Shown in pieces: positions 8,832 through 17,442 of a stretch of DNA of 64,000 bases. The stretch comes from an uncultured Atopobiaceae bacterium. GTDB taxonomy: Bacteria; Actinomycetota; Coriobacteriia; Coriobacteriales; Atopobiaceae. The stretch covers positions 1 through 64,000 of the forward strand of contig CAKVON010000010.1 of assembly GCA_934792625.1 (NCBI GenBank). Reading direction: 5' to 3'. The notes below the pieces were generated by a model. That model ran no database searches. It was not told the origin of the DNA and saw only the letters and a program-made list of their open reading frames with translations. Every line of letters begins with the position of its first letter. The stretch's first letter is position 1. The position numbers and the translations under genes were made by a program.

Positions 8832-9344
8832 ATGTCGATGCTTTACATGACGTACGAGACTGGTCTTGTTGGCACGCTGACGCTCACGAGCGCGGGCGAG
8901 CTTCTCGACGGCTGCTGGTTCGAGGTCGCTTGGCCCCGCGTCGCCCAGGGTTTCCGCGAGCCGCCGGAGCGCCGCGATGACCTGCCTGTCTTCGCGCAGG
9001 CGACGGCCTGGCTGGACCGCTACTTCGCGGGCGACGCCGGCGACCCGTGCGAGCTGCCGCTTGGCGGCGAGCTCACCGAGTTCCAGCGGCTGGTGCGCGA
9101 CGAGCTGCTGGACATCCCCTATGGCAGGACGACGACCTACGGCGATATCGCCGCCCGCATCGCCAGAAGGACCGGCCGCCGACAGTCGGCGCGTGCGGTC
9201 GGGGGTGCCGTGGGTCGCAACCCACTTGGCGTCATCGTGCCGTGCCACCGCGTGGTCGGCGCCGACGGTAGCCTGACGGGCTTTGGCGGCGGCATGCCCG
9301 CCAAGGTGGCGCTGCTGCGGCACGAGGGCGTGCGGTTCGCCTGA
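8832..9344 (+). CDS. ogt: Methylated-DNA--protein-cysteine S-methyltransferase
   Basis: 170 aa. Suicide repair protein that takes the alkyl group from O6-alkylguanine onto a cysteine. The active-site motif IVPCHRVVG is present (Cys138), preceded by the DNA-binding helix region TTYGDIAARIARRTGRRQSARAVGGAVGRNP. The N-terminal domain is of the Ogt/MGMT type. ATG 8832 is used because GAAGGG (8821-8826), itself part of the 11-bp element, is 5 nt upstream; ATG 8838 is a weaker alternative. A single gene, convergent with the methyltransferase that follows. Confidence 0.94.
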   Translation: MSMLYMTYETGLVGTLTLTSAGELLDGCWFEVAWPRVAQGFREPPERRDDLPVFAQATAWLDRYFAGDAGDPCELPLGGELTEFQRLVRDELLDIPYGRTTTYGDIAARIARRTGRRQSARAVGGAVGRNPLGVIVPCHRVVGADGSLTGFGGGMPAKVALLRHEGVRFA

Positions 9345-9348
9345 CGCA

Positions 9349-9359
9349 CTTCTCGGCAG
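9349..9359 (+). repeat. Copy of 11-bp element CTTCTCGGCAG
   Basis: Begins 4 nt after the ogt stop codon, in the convergent gap before the methyltransferase. Confidence 0.85.
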
Positions 9360-9428
9360 GGGGGGCGAACGTCCGTGGTGGGGCGACGGGCCGACCCGTG
9401 ATGCGCCGGCCCGCCGCCCGCTTGTGCG

Positions 9429-10151
9429 CTACCGCTTGCGCAGGGTGATGGCTATGGTGTTCAGGTAGTCGAGCGCGCCCGCCCTGACGGCGGCGCGGTC
9501 ACCTGCGGCGTATTCGTTGTCGCAGGCAATCCAGTCCGACCAGGCCTCGCTCGTGCAGTCCATGGCGCGCGCCTCCAGGATGTCCACGCCCTCGGTCCGT
9601 CCGATCATCGCGCGCCACCAGTCGATGTCGTGCATGTACTCCAGCTGCTCGGGCGTCCACGACGCAAGCAGGCAGTCGGGCAGGCTGTCGTGGCAGTCGC
9701 GCACCATGCCGGGGATGCACAGGTACAGCATTCCGCCCGCCTTGACGTAGGGCAGAAGGCGCTTGCCCAGGTAGTCGGGGTCGCGACCGTAGTAGTTGTA
9801 GGAGTCGACGCTCACCACGGCGTCAAAGAACCCTGGCGAGAAGGGCAGTCCCTCCGAGGCGTTCGCCTTGACGGGATGGATGGTGCCGTCCGGCACGCCC
9901 ATCCGGCGAAAGAACTCCCGGTTTTGCTCGGGGTCGCTCCAGAGGTCGACCGCGTAGGTGTTCAGCCCGTACTCGCGGGCGAGCATGACACTGGTGATTC
10001 CCGTCCCGCTGCCAAGGTCGCAGACGCGGCTGCCGCGTGGCAGGCGGGCGGCGCGCAGGAGCTCCTCGCAGAGCTTGAGGGGGTTCGGCCCCATGATCTT
10101 GGTGCGGACGAGGTTGGGGTCAAAAGTGTTTGACCTGGGGAAATTCGACAT
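9429..10151 (-). CDS. Class I SAM-dependent methyltransferase
   Basis: 240 aa. Rossmann-type methyltransferase: motif I VCDLGSGTGITS, motif II acidic end VDLWSD, FFDAVVSVDSYNYYG as motif IV. The N-terminus (NTFDPNLVRTKIMGPNPLKLCEELL) resembles small-molecule methyltransferases of Gram-positives that start with a similar MGPNP segment. Substrate cannot be told from sequence. Start M 10149-10151 was chosen because codons upstream fall in the AT-richer divergent gap shared with the toxin-antitoxin promoter. Confidence 0.85.
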   Translation of the reverse strand: MSNFPRSNTFDPNLVRTKIMGPNPLKLCEELLRAARLPRGSRVCDLGSGTGITSVMLAREYGLNTYAVDLWSDPEQNREFFRRMGVPDGTIHPVKANASEGLPFSPGFFDAVVSVDSYNYYGRDPDYLGKRLLPYVKAGGMLYLCIPGMVRDCHDSLPDCLLASWTPEQLEYMHDIDWWRAMIGRTEGVDILEARAMDCTSEAWSDWIACDNEYAAGDRAAVRAGALDYLNTIAITLRKR

Positions 10152-10279
10152 AGTAATCCCTGTTCGTTGTCGTTTGCGGCTATGCGACCGCGCGAAGCGC
10201 ACCATCTGACGGCGGTGCCGTGGCACGGTCGGACGAACCTAACGAACAAGGACCAAAAAGACATCCCCTAAAGAGTCGT

Positions 10280-10297
10280 GACGGACGGTCGTCCGTC
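10280..10297. repeat. Short inverted repeat upstream of the methyltransferase
   Basis: GACGGAC-N4-GTCCGTC, a perfect 7-bp inverted repeat in the divergent gap 10152-10430. It may be an operator; it has no U-tract. Confidence 0.35.
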
Positions 10298-10363
10298 GTC
10301 TGCGGCAAGCATACTCCTCGGCGCAGCGTGCCGTGCGCGACGTTTGCCCCGAATGGCATTGTT

Positions 10364-10392
10364 CTATCAGAATTTGGATATAATTCTGATAG
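10364..10392. promoter_or_regulatory. Toxin-antitoxin operator over the -10 region
   Basis: CTATCAGAATT (10364-10374), 7-nt spacer, AATTCTGATAG (10382-10392): a perfect 11-bp inverted repeat. A TATAAT hexamer (10379-10384) sits inside it, so binding would block the promoter. This fits autoregulation by the Phd/YefM-type antitoxin encoded 38 nt downstream. Confidence 0.85.
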
Positions 10393-10430
10393 CAAACCGT
10401 TCGGTAAATGCCAGCGTGAGGGGAGGCGTC

Positions 10431-10706
10431 ATGAACATCAGGCCCGTGTCCGACCTGAGGAACCACTATTCGGATGTCGAGAAGGACGTCGAGGCCGAGG
10501 GCCCGGTCTTTCTCACCAAGAATGGCCGTGGCTCGATGGTCGTCATGAGCTTCGAGCAGTACCGCCGCGTGAGCGACACGGTGGAACAGGCGCTCGACGC
10601 CGCCGATCGCCAGGCGGCCGCGATGCCGCTGCGCTACTCGCACGAGGAGGTCTTCGGCTCGGTGAGGGAGATGCTTGCCAATGGAGACGACGCCCGGGCG
10701 CTATGA
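10431..10706 (+). CDS. Phd/YefM-family type II antitoxin
   Basis: 91 aa. N-terminal DNA-binding domain with the family pattern MNIRPVSDLRNHYSDVEKDV followed by GPVFLTKNGRGSMVVMSFEQYRR; the C-terminal tail is the toxin-neutralising part. ATG 10431 follows GGGAGG. Represses its own promoter through the palindrome at 10364-10392 by analogy with the family. The toxin gene starts inside its last codons. Confidence 0.92.
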   Translation: MNIRPVSDLRNHYSDVEKDVEAEGPVFLTKNGRGSMVVMSFEQYRRVSDTVEQALDAADRQAAAMPLRYSHEEVFGSVREMLANGDDARAL

Positions 10707-11004
10707 GCTCCGCTACCTGCCGCTGTTTTGGGAGGACCTGAGTGGGGCTGCTGCCTACATTGCGTTTGACCTCAAGAACCCCGCTGCGGCACAGCGCCTC
10801 GTTGACGGCGTCGAGGCGGGAATACTCGAGCATCTGCAGAATCCGACCATGTCGCCGACGTACCGCACGACTCGCGACCGACCCCTGCCATACCACTGGT
10901 TTCCCGTTGGGAACTACAGGGTCTTTTACGTAGTGGACGGTGACACGGTTGAAGTGCGTCGTCTGCTGCATGGAGCTCGGGATATCGAGTCTCTGATACG
11001 CTAG
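10681..11004 (+). CDS. RelE/ParE-family toxin
   Basis: 107 aa from ATG 10681 (TTG 10675 is possible). Fold signature YLPLFWEDLSGAAAYIAFDL...AAQRLVDGVEAGI at the N-terminus and GNYRVFYVVDGDTVEVRRLLHGARD at the C-terminus identify a RelE/ParE-superfamily toxin, so it is either a ribosome-dependent mRNA interferase or a gyrase poison; I cannot separate these from sequence. It overlaps the antitoxin gene by 26 nt, the usual antitoxin-first order. Its stop codon lies within the stem of the following terminator. Confidence 0.9.
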   Translation: METTPGRYELRYLPLFWEDLSGAAAYIAFDLKNPAAAQRLVDGVEAGILEHLQNPTMSPTYRTTRDRPLPYHWFPVGNYRVFYVVDGDTVEVRRLLHGARDIESLIR

Positions 11005-11032
11005 CCGGCGGCAAGCCGTCGGCTAGCGTTTT
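10999..11032 (+). terminator. Terminator overlapping the toxin stop codon
   Basis: CGCTAGCCG (10999-11007) pairs with CGGCTAGCG (11020-11028), followed by TTTT. The toxin's TAG (11002-11004) lies in the 5' arm, so translating ribosomes would cover it. Confidence 0.8.
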
Positions 11033-11077
11033 GGCAACGGGCGAGAAGCGCGCGTCTCCTTCGAGGGGGAGCATCGC

Positions 11078-13609
11078 ATGAACCAGATCGACCACATCGA
11101 GGTGCGTGGCGCACGCGTCCACAACCTACGCGGCATTGACGTCGACATCCCGCTCGGCGAGCTCGTGGGCATCGCGGGCGTGTCGGGCTCGGGCAAGAGC
11201 TCGCTGGCCCTGGGCGTCCTGTACGCCGAGGGGTCGCGTCGCTACCTGGAGGCGCTCTCCACCTACACCCGCCGCCGCATCTCGCAGGCGGGCAAGGCCA
11301 CGGTCGACGACGTCCGCTACGTCCCCGCGGCGCTGGCACTCCACCAGCGACCCTCCGTACCTGGGGTTCGTTCGACCTTCGGTACGTCGAGCGAACTTCT
11401 CAACAGTCTGCGCCTGCTGTTCTCGCGCGTGGGCAGCCACATGTGCCCGCACTGCGGCGCGCACGTCCCGCCGACGTTCAACGTGGCTCTCGAGTTGCCG
11501 ATCGCGTGCCCTGGGTGCGGGCGGGAGTTCTTTGGCCCGGGCGCCGAGGACCTGGCCTTCAACAGCGGCGGCGCGTGTCCTGCCTGCAGCGGAACGGGCA
11601 TCGTGCGCACCGTCAACCGCGCGGCGCTGGTGCCCGACGAGAGCAAGACGATCGACGAGGGCGCCGTGGTGGTGTGGGGGACCCTGATGTGGGACCTCAT
11701 GAAGCAGGTCTGCGGCGCCATGGGCGTGCGCACCGACGTGCCGTTTTGCGAGCTCACGCCCAAGGAGCGACGGATCGTGTTCGACGGCCCGGCCGAGAAG
11801 CGCCACATCCTGTACAGGTCCAAGAAGGGCGACGACTTCGCGGAGCTGGACTTCACCTACTACAACGCCGTGCGCACGGTGGAGAACTCGCTGGCCAAGG
11901 CCAAGGACGAGAAGGGCCTCAAGCGTGTCGAGAAGTACCTCGTCGAGTCGCCGTGCCCCGAGTGCGCGGGCACGCGCCTGTCGGCCGCCGCGCGCGGCCC
12001 CCTGGTGCGCGGCATCAACCTTGCCGAGGCCACGCGCATGACGCTGGACGAGGCCGTGGCCTGGGTGGCCGGGGTGCCCGCGAGCCTGCCCGACGAGATG
12101 CGCCCGATGGCGGCCTCCATCTGCGAATCGTTCCAGGGCACGGCCAGGCGCCTGCTGGACCTGGGCCTGGGCTACCTGTCGCTGGACCGCGCGGGCTCGA
12201 CGCTTTCCACCGGCGAGCGCCAGCGCGTGCAGCTGGCGCGCTCGGTCCGCAACCGCACCACCGGCGTGCTCTACGTGATGGACGAGCCCTCGATTGGCCT
12301 GCACCCGGCCAACATCGACGGTCTGCTGGGCGTCATGCGCGACCTGATGGCCGACGGCAACTCCGTCGTGATGGTCGACCACGACACCAAGGTCCTGGCC
12401 GCGGCAGACCACATCGTCGAGATGGGCCCGGGGGCGGGCGCCAGCGGCGGCAGCGTCGTGGCGCAGGGTAGCGTCGCCGAGGTCGCGCGCGACCCGAACT
12501 CCCTCATCGGGCCGTACCTGACGGGCGGCAAACACGTCTCGGCACGCCCGCAGGCAAGCGCCGACACCATGTTCGACCTGGGGCGCATTCACATCGAGTC
12601 GAGTGGCCTGCACACCGTCAGGCCCTTCTGCGTGGACGTTCCGCGCGGCAGGCTCGTGACGGTGACGGGCGTCTCGGGCTCGGGCAAGACCACGCTCGTG
12701 CTGGAGACCCTCGTGCCCGCGCTTCTGGCCGCTGCCGCGGGCGAGCGGCTGCCGTCCCACGTGACGGCCCTCGACGCGGCCGGCATCCGTCGTGCCAACC
12801 TGATCGACGCCACGCCCATCGGCATCAACGTGCGCTCGACGGTGGCAACCTACTGCGGCGCCCTCGACGACCTGCGTCGCGCCTACGCCCGCACCGACGC
12901 CGCGCGCGAGGCGGGGCTTAAGGCCGGCGACTTCTCCTACAACACCGGCAGCTTGCGCTGCCCGACCTGCGACGGCACCGGCCAGATCTCGCTCGACGTG
13001 CAGTTCCTTCCCGACGTCGACATCGCCTGCCCGGACTGCCGTGGCAGCCGCTACGCCACCCGTGCCGCGGACGTCCGACGTGCCGAGAAGGGCCGCGAGG
13101 GCGTGGGGCTGAGCCTGCCCGAGCTGCTGGCGCTCTCGGTCGACGAGGCGCTGCCGCACGTGACCGACGTCAGGCGTGCCCATGACAAGCTGCAGGCCCT
13201 TCACGACCTGGGGTTGGGTTACCTGACGCTGGGTGAGGCCACGCCCGCGCTGTCGGGCGGCGAGGCGCAGCGCCTGAAGCTCGCGAGCGAGATGGGACGC
13301 GGGCAGGACGACGCCGTCTTCGTGTTCGACGAGCCGACCATCGGCCTGCACCCCCGCGACGTCGCGGTCCTTCTCGGCGTCTTCCAGCGCCTGGTGGAGC
13401 AGGGCGCCACCGTCGTGGTGATCGAGCATGACACCGACTTCATCGCGAACGCGGACTACGTGATCGACATGGGCCCGGGCGGAGGCGACGCCGGCGGCCG
13501 GGTCGTGGCCTACGGCACGCCCGCCGAGGTCGCGGCCAACCCCGACAGCGTCACTGGCCGCTACCTGCCCGTCGCTTGCGCGCTGGCAGGCTCGACGATC
13601 ATCGGGTAG
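11078..13609 (+). CDS. UvrA-like excinuclease ABC ATPase (class II, short)
   Basis: 843 aa, about 100 residues shorter than canonical UvrA. Two ABC modules: Walker A GVSGSGKSSL (about residues 36-44) and GVSGSGKTTL (about 530-538); signatures LSTGERQRVQLA and LSGGEAQRLKLA; Walker B VLYVMDEPSIGLHP and VFVFDEPTIGLHP. Zinc-finger cysteine sets CPHCGAHV...CPGCGREF, CPACSGTG and CPTCDGTG...CPDCRGS. The length deficit and divergent N-terminal insertion match UvrA2/DrrC-type paralogues that often lack the UvrB-binding region and are tied to drug tolerance more than general repair. It follows the toxin-antitoxin pair but is separated from it by a terminator. Confidence 0.88.
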   Translation: MNQIDHIEVRGARVHNLRGIDVDIPLGELVGIAGVSGSGKSSLALGVLYAEGSRRYLEALSTYTRRRISQAGKATVDDVRYVPAALALHQRPSVPGVRSTFGTSSELLNSLRLLFSRVGSHMCPHCGAHVPPTFNVALELPIACPGCGREFFGPGAEDLAFNSGGACPACSGTGIVRTVNRAALVPDESKTIDEGAVVVWGTLMWDLMKQVCGAMGVRTDVPFCELTPKERRIVFDGPAEKRHILYRSKKGDDFAELDFTYYNAVRTVENSLAKAKDEKGLKRVEKYLVESPCPECAGTRLSAAARGPLVRGINLAEATRMTLDEAVAWVAGVPASLPDEMRPMAASICESFQGTARRLLDLGLGYLSLDRAGSTLSTGERQRVQLARSVRNRTTGVLYVMDEPSIGLHPANIDGLLGVMRDLMADGNSVVMVDHDTKVLAAADHIVEMGPGAGASGGSVVAQGSVAEVARDPNSLIGPYLTGGKHVSARPQASADTMFDLGRIHIESSGLHTVRPFCVDVPRGRLVTVTGVSGSGKTTLVLETLVPALLAAAAGERLPSHVTALDAAGIRRANLIDATPIGINVRSTVATYCGALDDLRRAYARTDAAREAGLKAGDFSYNTGSLRCPTCDGTGQISLDVQFLPDVDIACPDCRGSRYATRAADVRRAEKGREGVGLSLPELLALSVDEALPHVTDVRRAHDKLQALHDLGLGYLTLGEATPALSGGEAQRLKLASEMGRGQDDAVFVFDEPTIGLHPRDVAVLLGVFQRLVEQGATVVVIEHDTDFIANADYVIDMGPGGGDAGGRVVAYGTPAEVAANPDSVTGRYLPVACALAGSTIIG

Positions 13610-13761
13610 ATGGTCAGCGGGACGAGGCCGTCGTATGCCTGCCAGAAGGTGAGCGCCCCCATGAAGGGGAGCGTCACCAGCACGGTGCGCCTCCAGTCGA
13701 GGCTGGTCAGGCTGCGGGGCCTTCGGTCGCCCCGCATGTTGATGGTGGCTTCTGCCTGCAT
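13561..13761 (-). pseudogene. N-terminal fragment of an MFS transporter
   Basis: 66 codons, read leftwards. After an N-terminal lead, RRPRSLTSLDWRRTVLV opens a first transmembrane segment LPFMGALTFWQAYDGLVPL, typical of the first helix of SLC45-like MFS carriers (FWQAYDSxVPL pattern). The frame then stops after EPASAQATGR, which overlaps the last 49 nt of the UvrA gene on the other strand. A full carrier has about 12 helices, so this looks like a remnant cut off at a junction close to 13609. It lies just downstream of the phosphoesterase on the same strand, so the lost gene was probably its operon partner. Confidence 0.6.
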
Positions 13762-13786
13762 GCTCTTCTCCCTAGTGGACTTGTTG

Positions 13787-14974
13787 CTATCTGTATCGTT
13801 CGGCGAACGCGTGGACCACGCGGCACGCGACCGCGGCTATGGCCGTGGCTGCCGCCATGAGCGCGGGTATGCGGAAGAGCTCGCGTGCCTCCTCGGCGGT
13901 CACGGGGACCTGCGAGGACAGCCAGTCGCGCAACGGTCGAGGTGCGCGCTCGCCCACGAGCGTGTGGTAGTCGAGGAGGCGCGTCTCGAAGGCGGACGGG
14001 TCGTCCTCCGCAAAGACGAAGAGTCGTGCCGCGCGGCGCGTGCCGGGGCCGTAGGTGCCGAAGCCGACGGTCGGGGCGTATCCCATCCGGATGCCCCTGT
14101 GCCGCGCGACCAGCGTGTTCTTGTGGTCGTGACCGTAGAAGACGCCGAAGAAGCAGCCCTGGCGCACAAGGGCGTCGAACTCCCCAGTGTCGGTGTCGGG
14201 GCAGCAGACGGGCTCGTGCAGGGCCCCCGACTCCCAGGCGGCCTCGTCGCAGACGAGCGTGCTGTGCGGCGCGTAGTGGGTCCTGTGGCCCGCGACGCCC
14301 CTCTCGCCCGGGTGGGCGGGACGCAGGCAGTCGTATGCCTGGGGTAGGGGGATGTGCTGGAAGAGAATCCCGCCGACGGCCCCGCCCGCGCGTGCGGCAA
14401 GGCGGTCGGCGGTCGAGACGAGCCACCCGGTGGTGGCGACGGGGAAGGGCTCGTAGCCCCCGCCCGCGTCGCCCGCTTTGGAGTCGGCAAGCCAGACGGC
14501 CATCTTGAACTGGGATTCGTTTGCGTTGGAGGCGGCGACGGGCAGGCAGAGCGTGCCCGGGCGGAGCTCGGCCCAGGCGTGGGCGTTGAGGCAGCCCGGC
14601 AGCGCGCGGTAGAACTCGTCCTGCGCGGCATTGGGGACGCCGCACTCGCGGTCGTGGTTGCCGTAGGTGACGGCGAAGGGGATGCCGCGGACGATCATCG
14701 GTGCGCACATCTGGGTGATCGTCAGCTGCGCCAGGGCGTCGGCGGCCTGCGGGCGCTTGCCGCGAAACGCCGGGGCATAGCCCTTTACCTGGTCGCCGGT
14801 CAAGACCACGAGGTCGGGGCGCTCGGCGTCGAGGGCGGCGCCCATCAGGATGAGGGTGTCGGTGCTCACGGGCGCAACGTCCTGTATGTCGAAGAACTGC
14901 ATGACACGAAACGTGCCGTCGGGCCTGAAGCTCAACGGCACGTTCTTCTGGTCAGGTAAGGGCATGTGGTCCAC
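13787..14974 (-). CDS. Calcineurin-like metallophosphoesterase
   Basis: 395 aa. Dinuclear metal phosphoesterase signatures: FDIQD near residue 28, VVLTGDQVKGY (usual GDxxD/GDQ), VTYGNHDRE (GNHD), FQHIPLPQ and FYGHDHKN (GHDH). The N-terminus resembles fungal and bacterial Dcr2/PHM28-type phosphatases. There is no signal peptide; a hydrophobic stretch near the C-terminus (IPALMAAATAIAAVACRVVH) may be a membrane anchor. Substrate unknown. ATG 14974 is the first start; an ATG three codons on is also possible. The gene reads into the MFS fragment at 13761. Confidence 0.85.
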   Translation of the reverse strand: MDHMPLPDQKNVPLSFRPDGTFRVMQFFDIQDVAPVSTDTLILMGAALDAERPDLVVLTGDQVKGYAPAFRGKRPQAADALAQLTITQMCAPMIVRGIPFAVTYGNHDRECGVPNAAQDEFYRALPGCLNAHAWAELRPGTLCLPVAASNANESQFKMAVWLADSKAGDAGGGYEPFPVATTGWLVSTADRLAARAGGAVGGILFQHIPLPQAYDCLRPAHPGERGVAGHRTHYAPHSTLVCDEAAWESGALHEPVCCPDTDTGEFDALVRQGCFFGVFYGHDHKNTLVARHRGIRMGYAPTVGFGTYGPGTRRAARLFVFAEDDPSAFETRLLDYHTLVGERAPRPLRDWLSSQVPVTAEEARELFRIPALMAAATAIAAVACRVVHAFAERYR

Positions 14975-15115
14975 CCATCGCGTCTCGGTCCGCGCCCGCC
15001 CGTCGGGCGGCGCCGCTTCGAGGCCGATGATGGGCGCGGCGTTTGTGCCGCGTGGAATGCGTCGGACAGGTTCCCGTAAGGAGCGCCGGGGCTTGTCAGG
15101 ACTTGCACAGGCTTG

Positions 15116-16483
15116 TCAGGACAATGCCAGCTCCCGTGGCTGCGTGCCCGGGTGGCAGTAGGCGAGGGCGCCCGCGATGAGCAGGGCGGTGACGCCGAGG
15201 CTCACAGGGTAGGCGAGCATGACGCACGCGAAGGTGGGGTTGGCGGGAAAGACGGCCAGCACCCAGAAGAACCTGATGCCGCACACCCCAAGCGCCGTGA
15301 GTGCCGAGGGGAGCACCGAGATGCCAAACCCGCGCAGGTAGCCCGACATGTTCTCGTACAACATGCTGAGCGTGTACGCCGGGAAGATCGTGCAGACCCT
15401 GACGTAGGCGAGGTCGATGACGCCCGCGTCCGAGCTGAAGACGGAGAGCATCGCGCGCCCCTGCCAGACCACGAACGCGATCAGCGCGATGGCGAGAAGG
15501 ACGTCCTCGACGAGGCAGACCCTGAGGGTCTTCCTGCACCGCTCGAGGTTTTTGGCCCCGTTGTTCTGCCCGACGAAGGTCGTGCACGCCTGGCTGAAGG
15601 AGTTGAGCAGGCTGTAGCTGACGAACTCCAGCGCGAGCGCCGCGGAGGAGGCGGCCACGACCTGCGTGCCCAGGCTGTTGATGCAGGTCTGGATGAGGAT
15701 GTTCGCGACCGAGAAGACGCCGCCCTGGATGCCGGCGGGAAGCCCGATCCGTACGATTTCCGCCGCCGACGTGCGGTCAGCGCGCAGGCGGGCGGGGTCG
15801 ATGCGGATGGTCTCGTCCGCCCCGAGCAGGCGCACGAAGAGAAACGTCGCGCTGAAGAGGTAGCACAACACCGTCGCCAGCGCGACGCCGGCCGCGCCCC
15901 AACCGAGCACCGCCACGAACGTCGCGTCGAGCACGACGTTGAGCGCACCCGAGATCGCGAGCGCCACGAGCGGCATGCGTGTGACGCCGACGCTCCTGAA
16001 GATAGCGGCCTCGAGGTTGTACAGAAGGATTGCGGGAATGCCCAGCAGGTAGATGCGCAGGTAGAGAAGCGCGTCGGAAAACACCTCGGGCGGGACGCTC
16101 AGGAGGTGCAGCAACGGCCTGGACACGATCTCCATCACGACCGCCACGACGATGCCCACGAGCGAGAGGACCACGGCGGTGTGTGCGCAGCGGCTCGCGC
16201 GGTCCTTCTCGCCCGCTCCGACCGCATGGGCGATGGTGACGTTGGCGCCAAGGGAGAAGCCGACGAAGAGCATGATCAGCAGGCTCGCGATGGGCGTGGT
16301 CGAGCCGACGGCGGCCATCCCGGCCGTGCCGCCGTCGGGGGAGAAGTGCCCGATCATCAGGGTGTCGACGAGGTTCGAGAGCTGCTCCAGGATGCCCGTG
16401 ATCGCGACGGGCAGCGCAAACAGGGGAATGTCTCGCCACAGCGAGCCGTGGAGGATGTCGATTCCGTTGTGCCTTCTTGCCAT
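15116..16483 (-). CDS. MATE-family multidrug/metabolite exporter (copy 1)
   Basis: 455 aa, about 12 hydrophobic helices, two repeated MatE halves. The N-terminus GSLWRDIPLFALPVAITGILEQLSNLVDTLMIG and GQNNGAKNLERCRKTLRVC are typical of the DinF/NorM-like MATE group, which exports cationic compounds using Na+ or H+ gradients. M 16481-16483 is preceded by GAAGGG. It is 33-38 kb from a second MATE gene of the same subfamily (52804-54270), with which it shares a 55-nt identical stretch. It lies upstream in orientation of the phosphoesterase, possibly unrelated. Confidence 0.92.
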   Translation of the reverse strand: MARRHNGIDILHGSLWRDIPLFALPVAITGILEQLSNLVDTLMIGHFSPDGGTAGMAAVGSTTPIASLLIMLFVGFSLGANVTIAHAVGAGEKDRASRCAHTAVVLSLVGIVVAVVMEIVSRPLLHLLSVPPEVFSDALLYLRIYLLGIPAILLYNLEAAIFRSVGVTRMPLVALAISGALNVVLDATFVAVLGWGAAGVALATVLCYLFSATFLFVRLLGADETIRIDPARLRADRTSAAEIVRIGLPAGIQGGVFSVANILIQTCINSLGTQVVAASSAALALEFVSYSLLNSFSQACTTFVGQNNGAKNLERCRKTLRVCLVEDVLLAIALIAFVVWQGRAMLSVFSSDAGVIDLAYVRVCTIFPAYTLSMLYENMSGYLRGFGISVLPSALTALGVCGIRFFWVLAVFPANPTFACVMLAYPVSLGVTALLIAGALAYCHPGTQPRELALS

Positions 16484-16541
16484 GCGGCGTAACCCTTCGT
16501 TTGTGTCGGTCGTTCGTCGTGGTGTGGTGTCGGCCCGATCG

Positions 16542-17390
16542 CTACTTCTGGCCCTCGACGTCGGGGTGCCAGGTGGTGTAGTAGGCAAGCTTCTCGGGGG
16601 TTCGCTCGTAGAACGGCTTGCCGTGGTCGAGCGTCGCGATGGCCGCCATGTCGTCGTCGGTCAGCTCGAAGTCAAAGATGTCAACGTTGTCGGCGATGTG
16701 CGAAGGCGTCTTGGAGCCGGGGATCACGACGTTGCCCTGCTGGACGTGCCAACGCATGATGACTTGAGCGGGGCTCTTACCATACTTGTCCGCGAGCTCG
16801 CGGATGACGGGCTCGTCCATGATGCAGCCGTTGTCGCGGCCGCCCAACGGGTACCACGCCTGCAGCGCGATGTCGTGCTTGGCCAGGAGGGCCTTGAGCC
16901 CGGTCTGCGGGAAGTAGGGGTGGCACTCGACCTGGATCAGGGCCGGGGTGACCTCGCAGTGGGCAAGCAGGTTCTTGACCTCGGCCTCATTGAAGTTGGA
17001 AATGCCGATGGAGCGCAGCTTGCCAGCCTTGTAGGCGGCCTCGAGCTTGGCGTAGCCGGCGAGGTAGTCGCCTGCGGGCTGGTGCAAGATCATGAGGTCG
17101 ACGTAGTCGCAGCCCAGGCGCTCGAGCGTCTCGTCGACGGCGGTGTCGGACTCGTAGAAGCAGGGCCACAGCTTGGTCTCGAGGAAGGTCGCCTCGCGGG
17201 AGCGGGCGGACTCGCGCATGCCACGGCCGACGGCGCGCTCGTTGACGTAGGCGTTTGCCGTGTCGATGAGCTCGTAGCCGTTGTCCAGCGCATAGGCGAC
17301 GGATGCCTGCGCGTCGTCGGGGGCGAGCAGGAAGGTGCCCAGGCCGACCTGGGGCATCTTGACGCCGTTGTTGAGGGTGATGTACTGCAT
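16542..17390 (-). CDS. Aldo/keto reductase (AKR5-like)
   Basis: 282 aa NADPH-dependent carbonyl reductase. Catalytic set: Asp and Tyr in LIDTANAYVNE, Lys in FLETKLWP, His in LMILHQP. The cofactor-binding end IPGSKTPSHIADNVDIFDFEL is kept. Shortish form like the 2,5-diketogluconate reductase group. The start was set by GGAAACGAC before M 17388-17390. It is last of five genes read leftwards from 19936 (AKR, 73-aa protein, CMD-cupin, flavodoxin, this AKR), spaced by 4-nt overlap to about 50 nt, suggesting one LysR-controlled redox operon. Confidence 0.92.
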   Translation of the reverse strand: MQYITLNNGVKMPQVGLGTFLLAPDDAQASVAYALDNGYELIDTANAYVNERAVGRGMRESARSREATFLETKLWPCFYESDTAVDETLERLGCDYVDLMILHQPAGDYLAGYAKLEAAYKAGKLRSIGISNFNEAEVKNLLAHCEVTPALIQVECHPYFPQTGLKALLAKHDIALQAWYPLGGRDNGCIMDEPVIRELADKYGKSPAQVIMRWHVQQGNVVIPGSKTPSHIADNVDIFDFELTDDDMAAIATLDHGKPFYERTPEKLAYYTTWHPDVEGQK

Positions 17391-17442
17391 GTCGTTTCCT
17401 TTCCGGTCGGGCACGTGGCCCCTTGGGTTTTCTCGCATGTGC

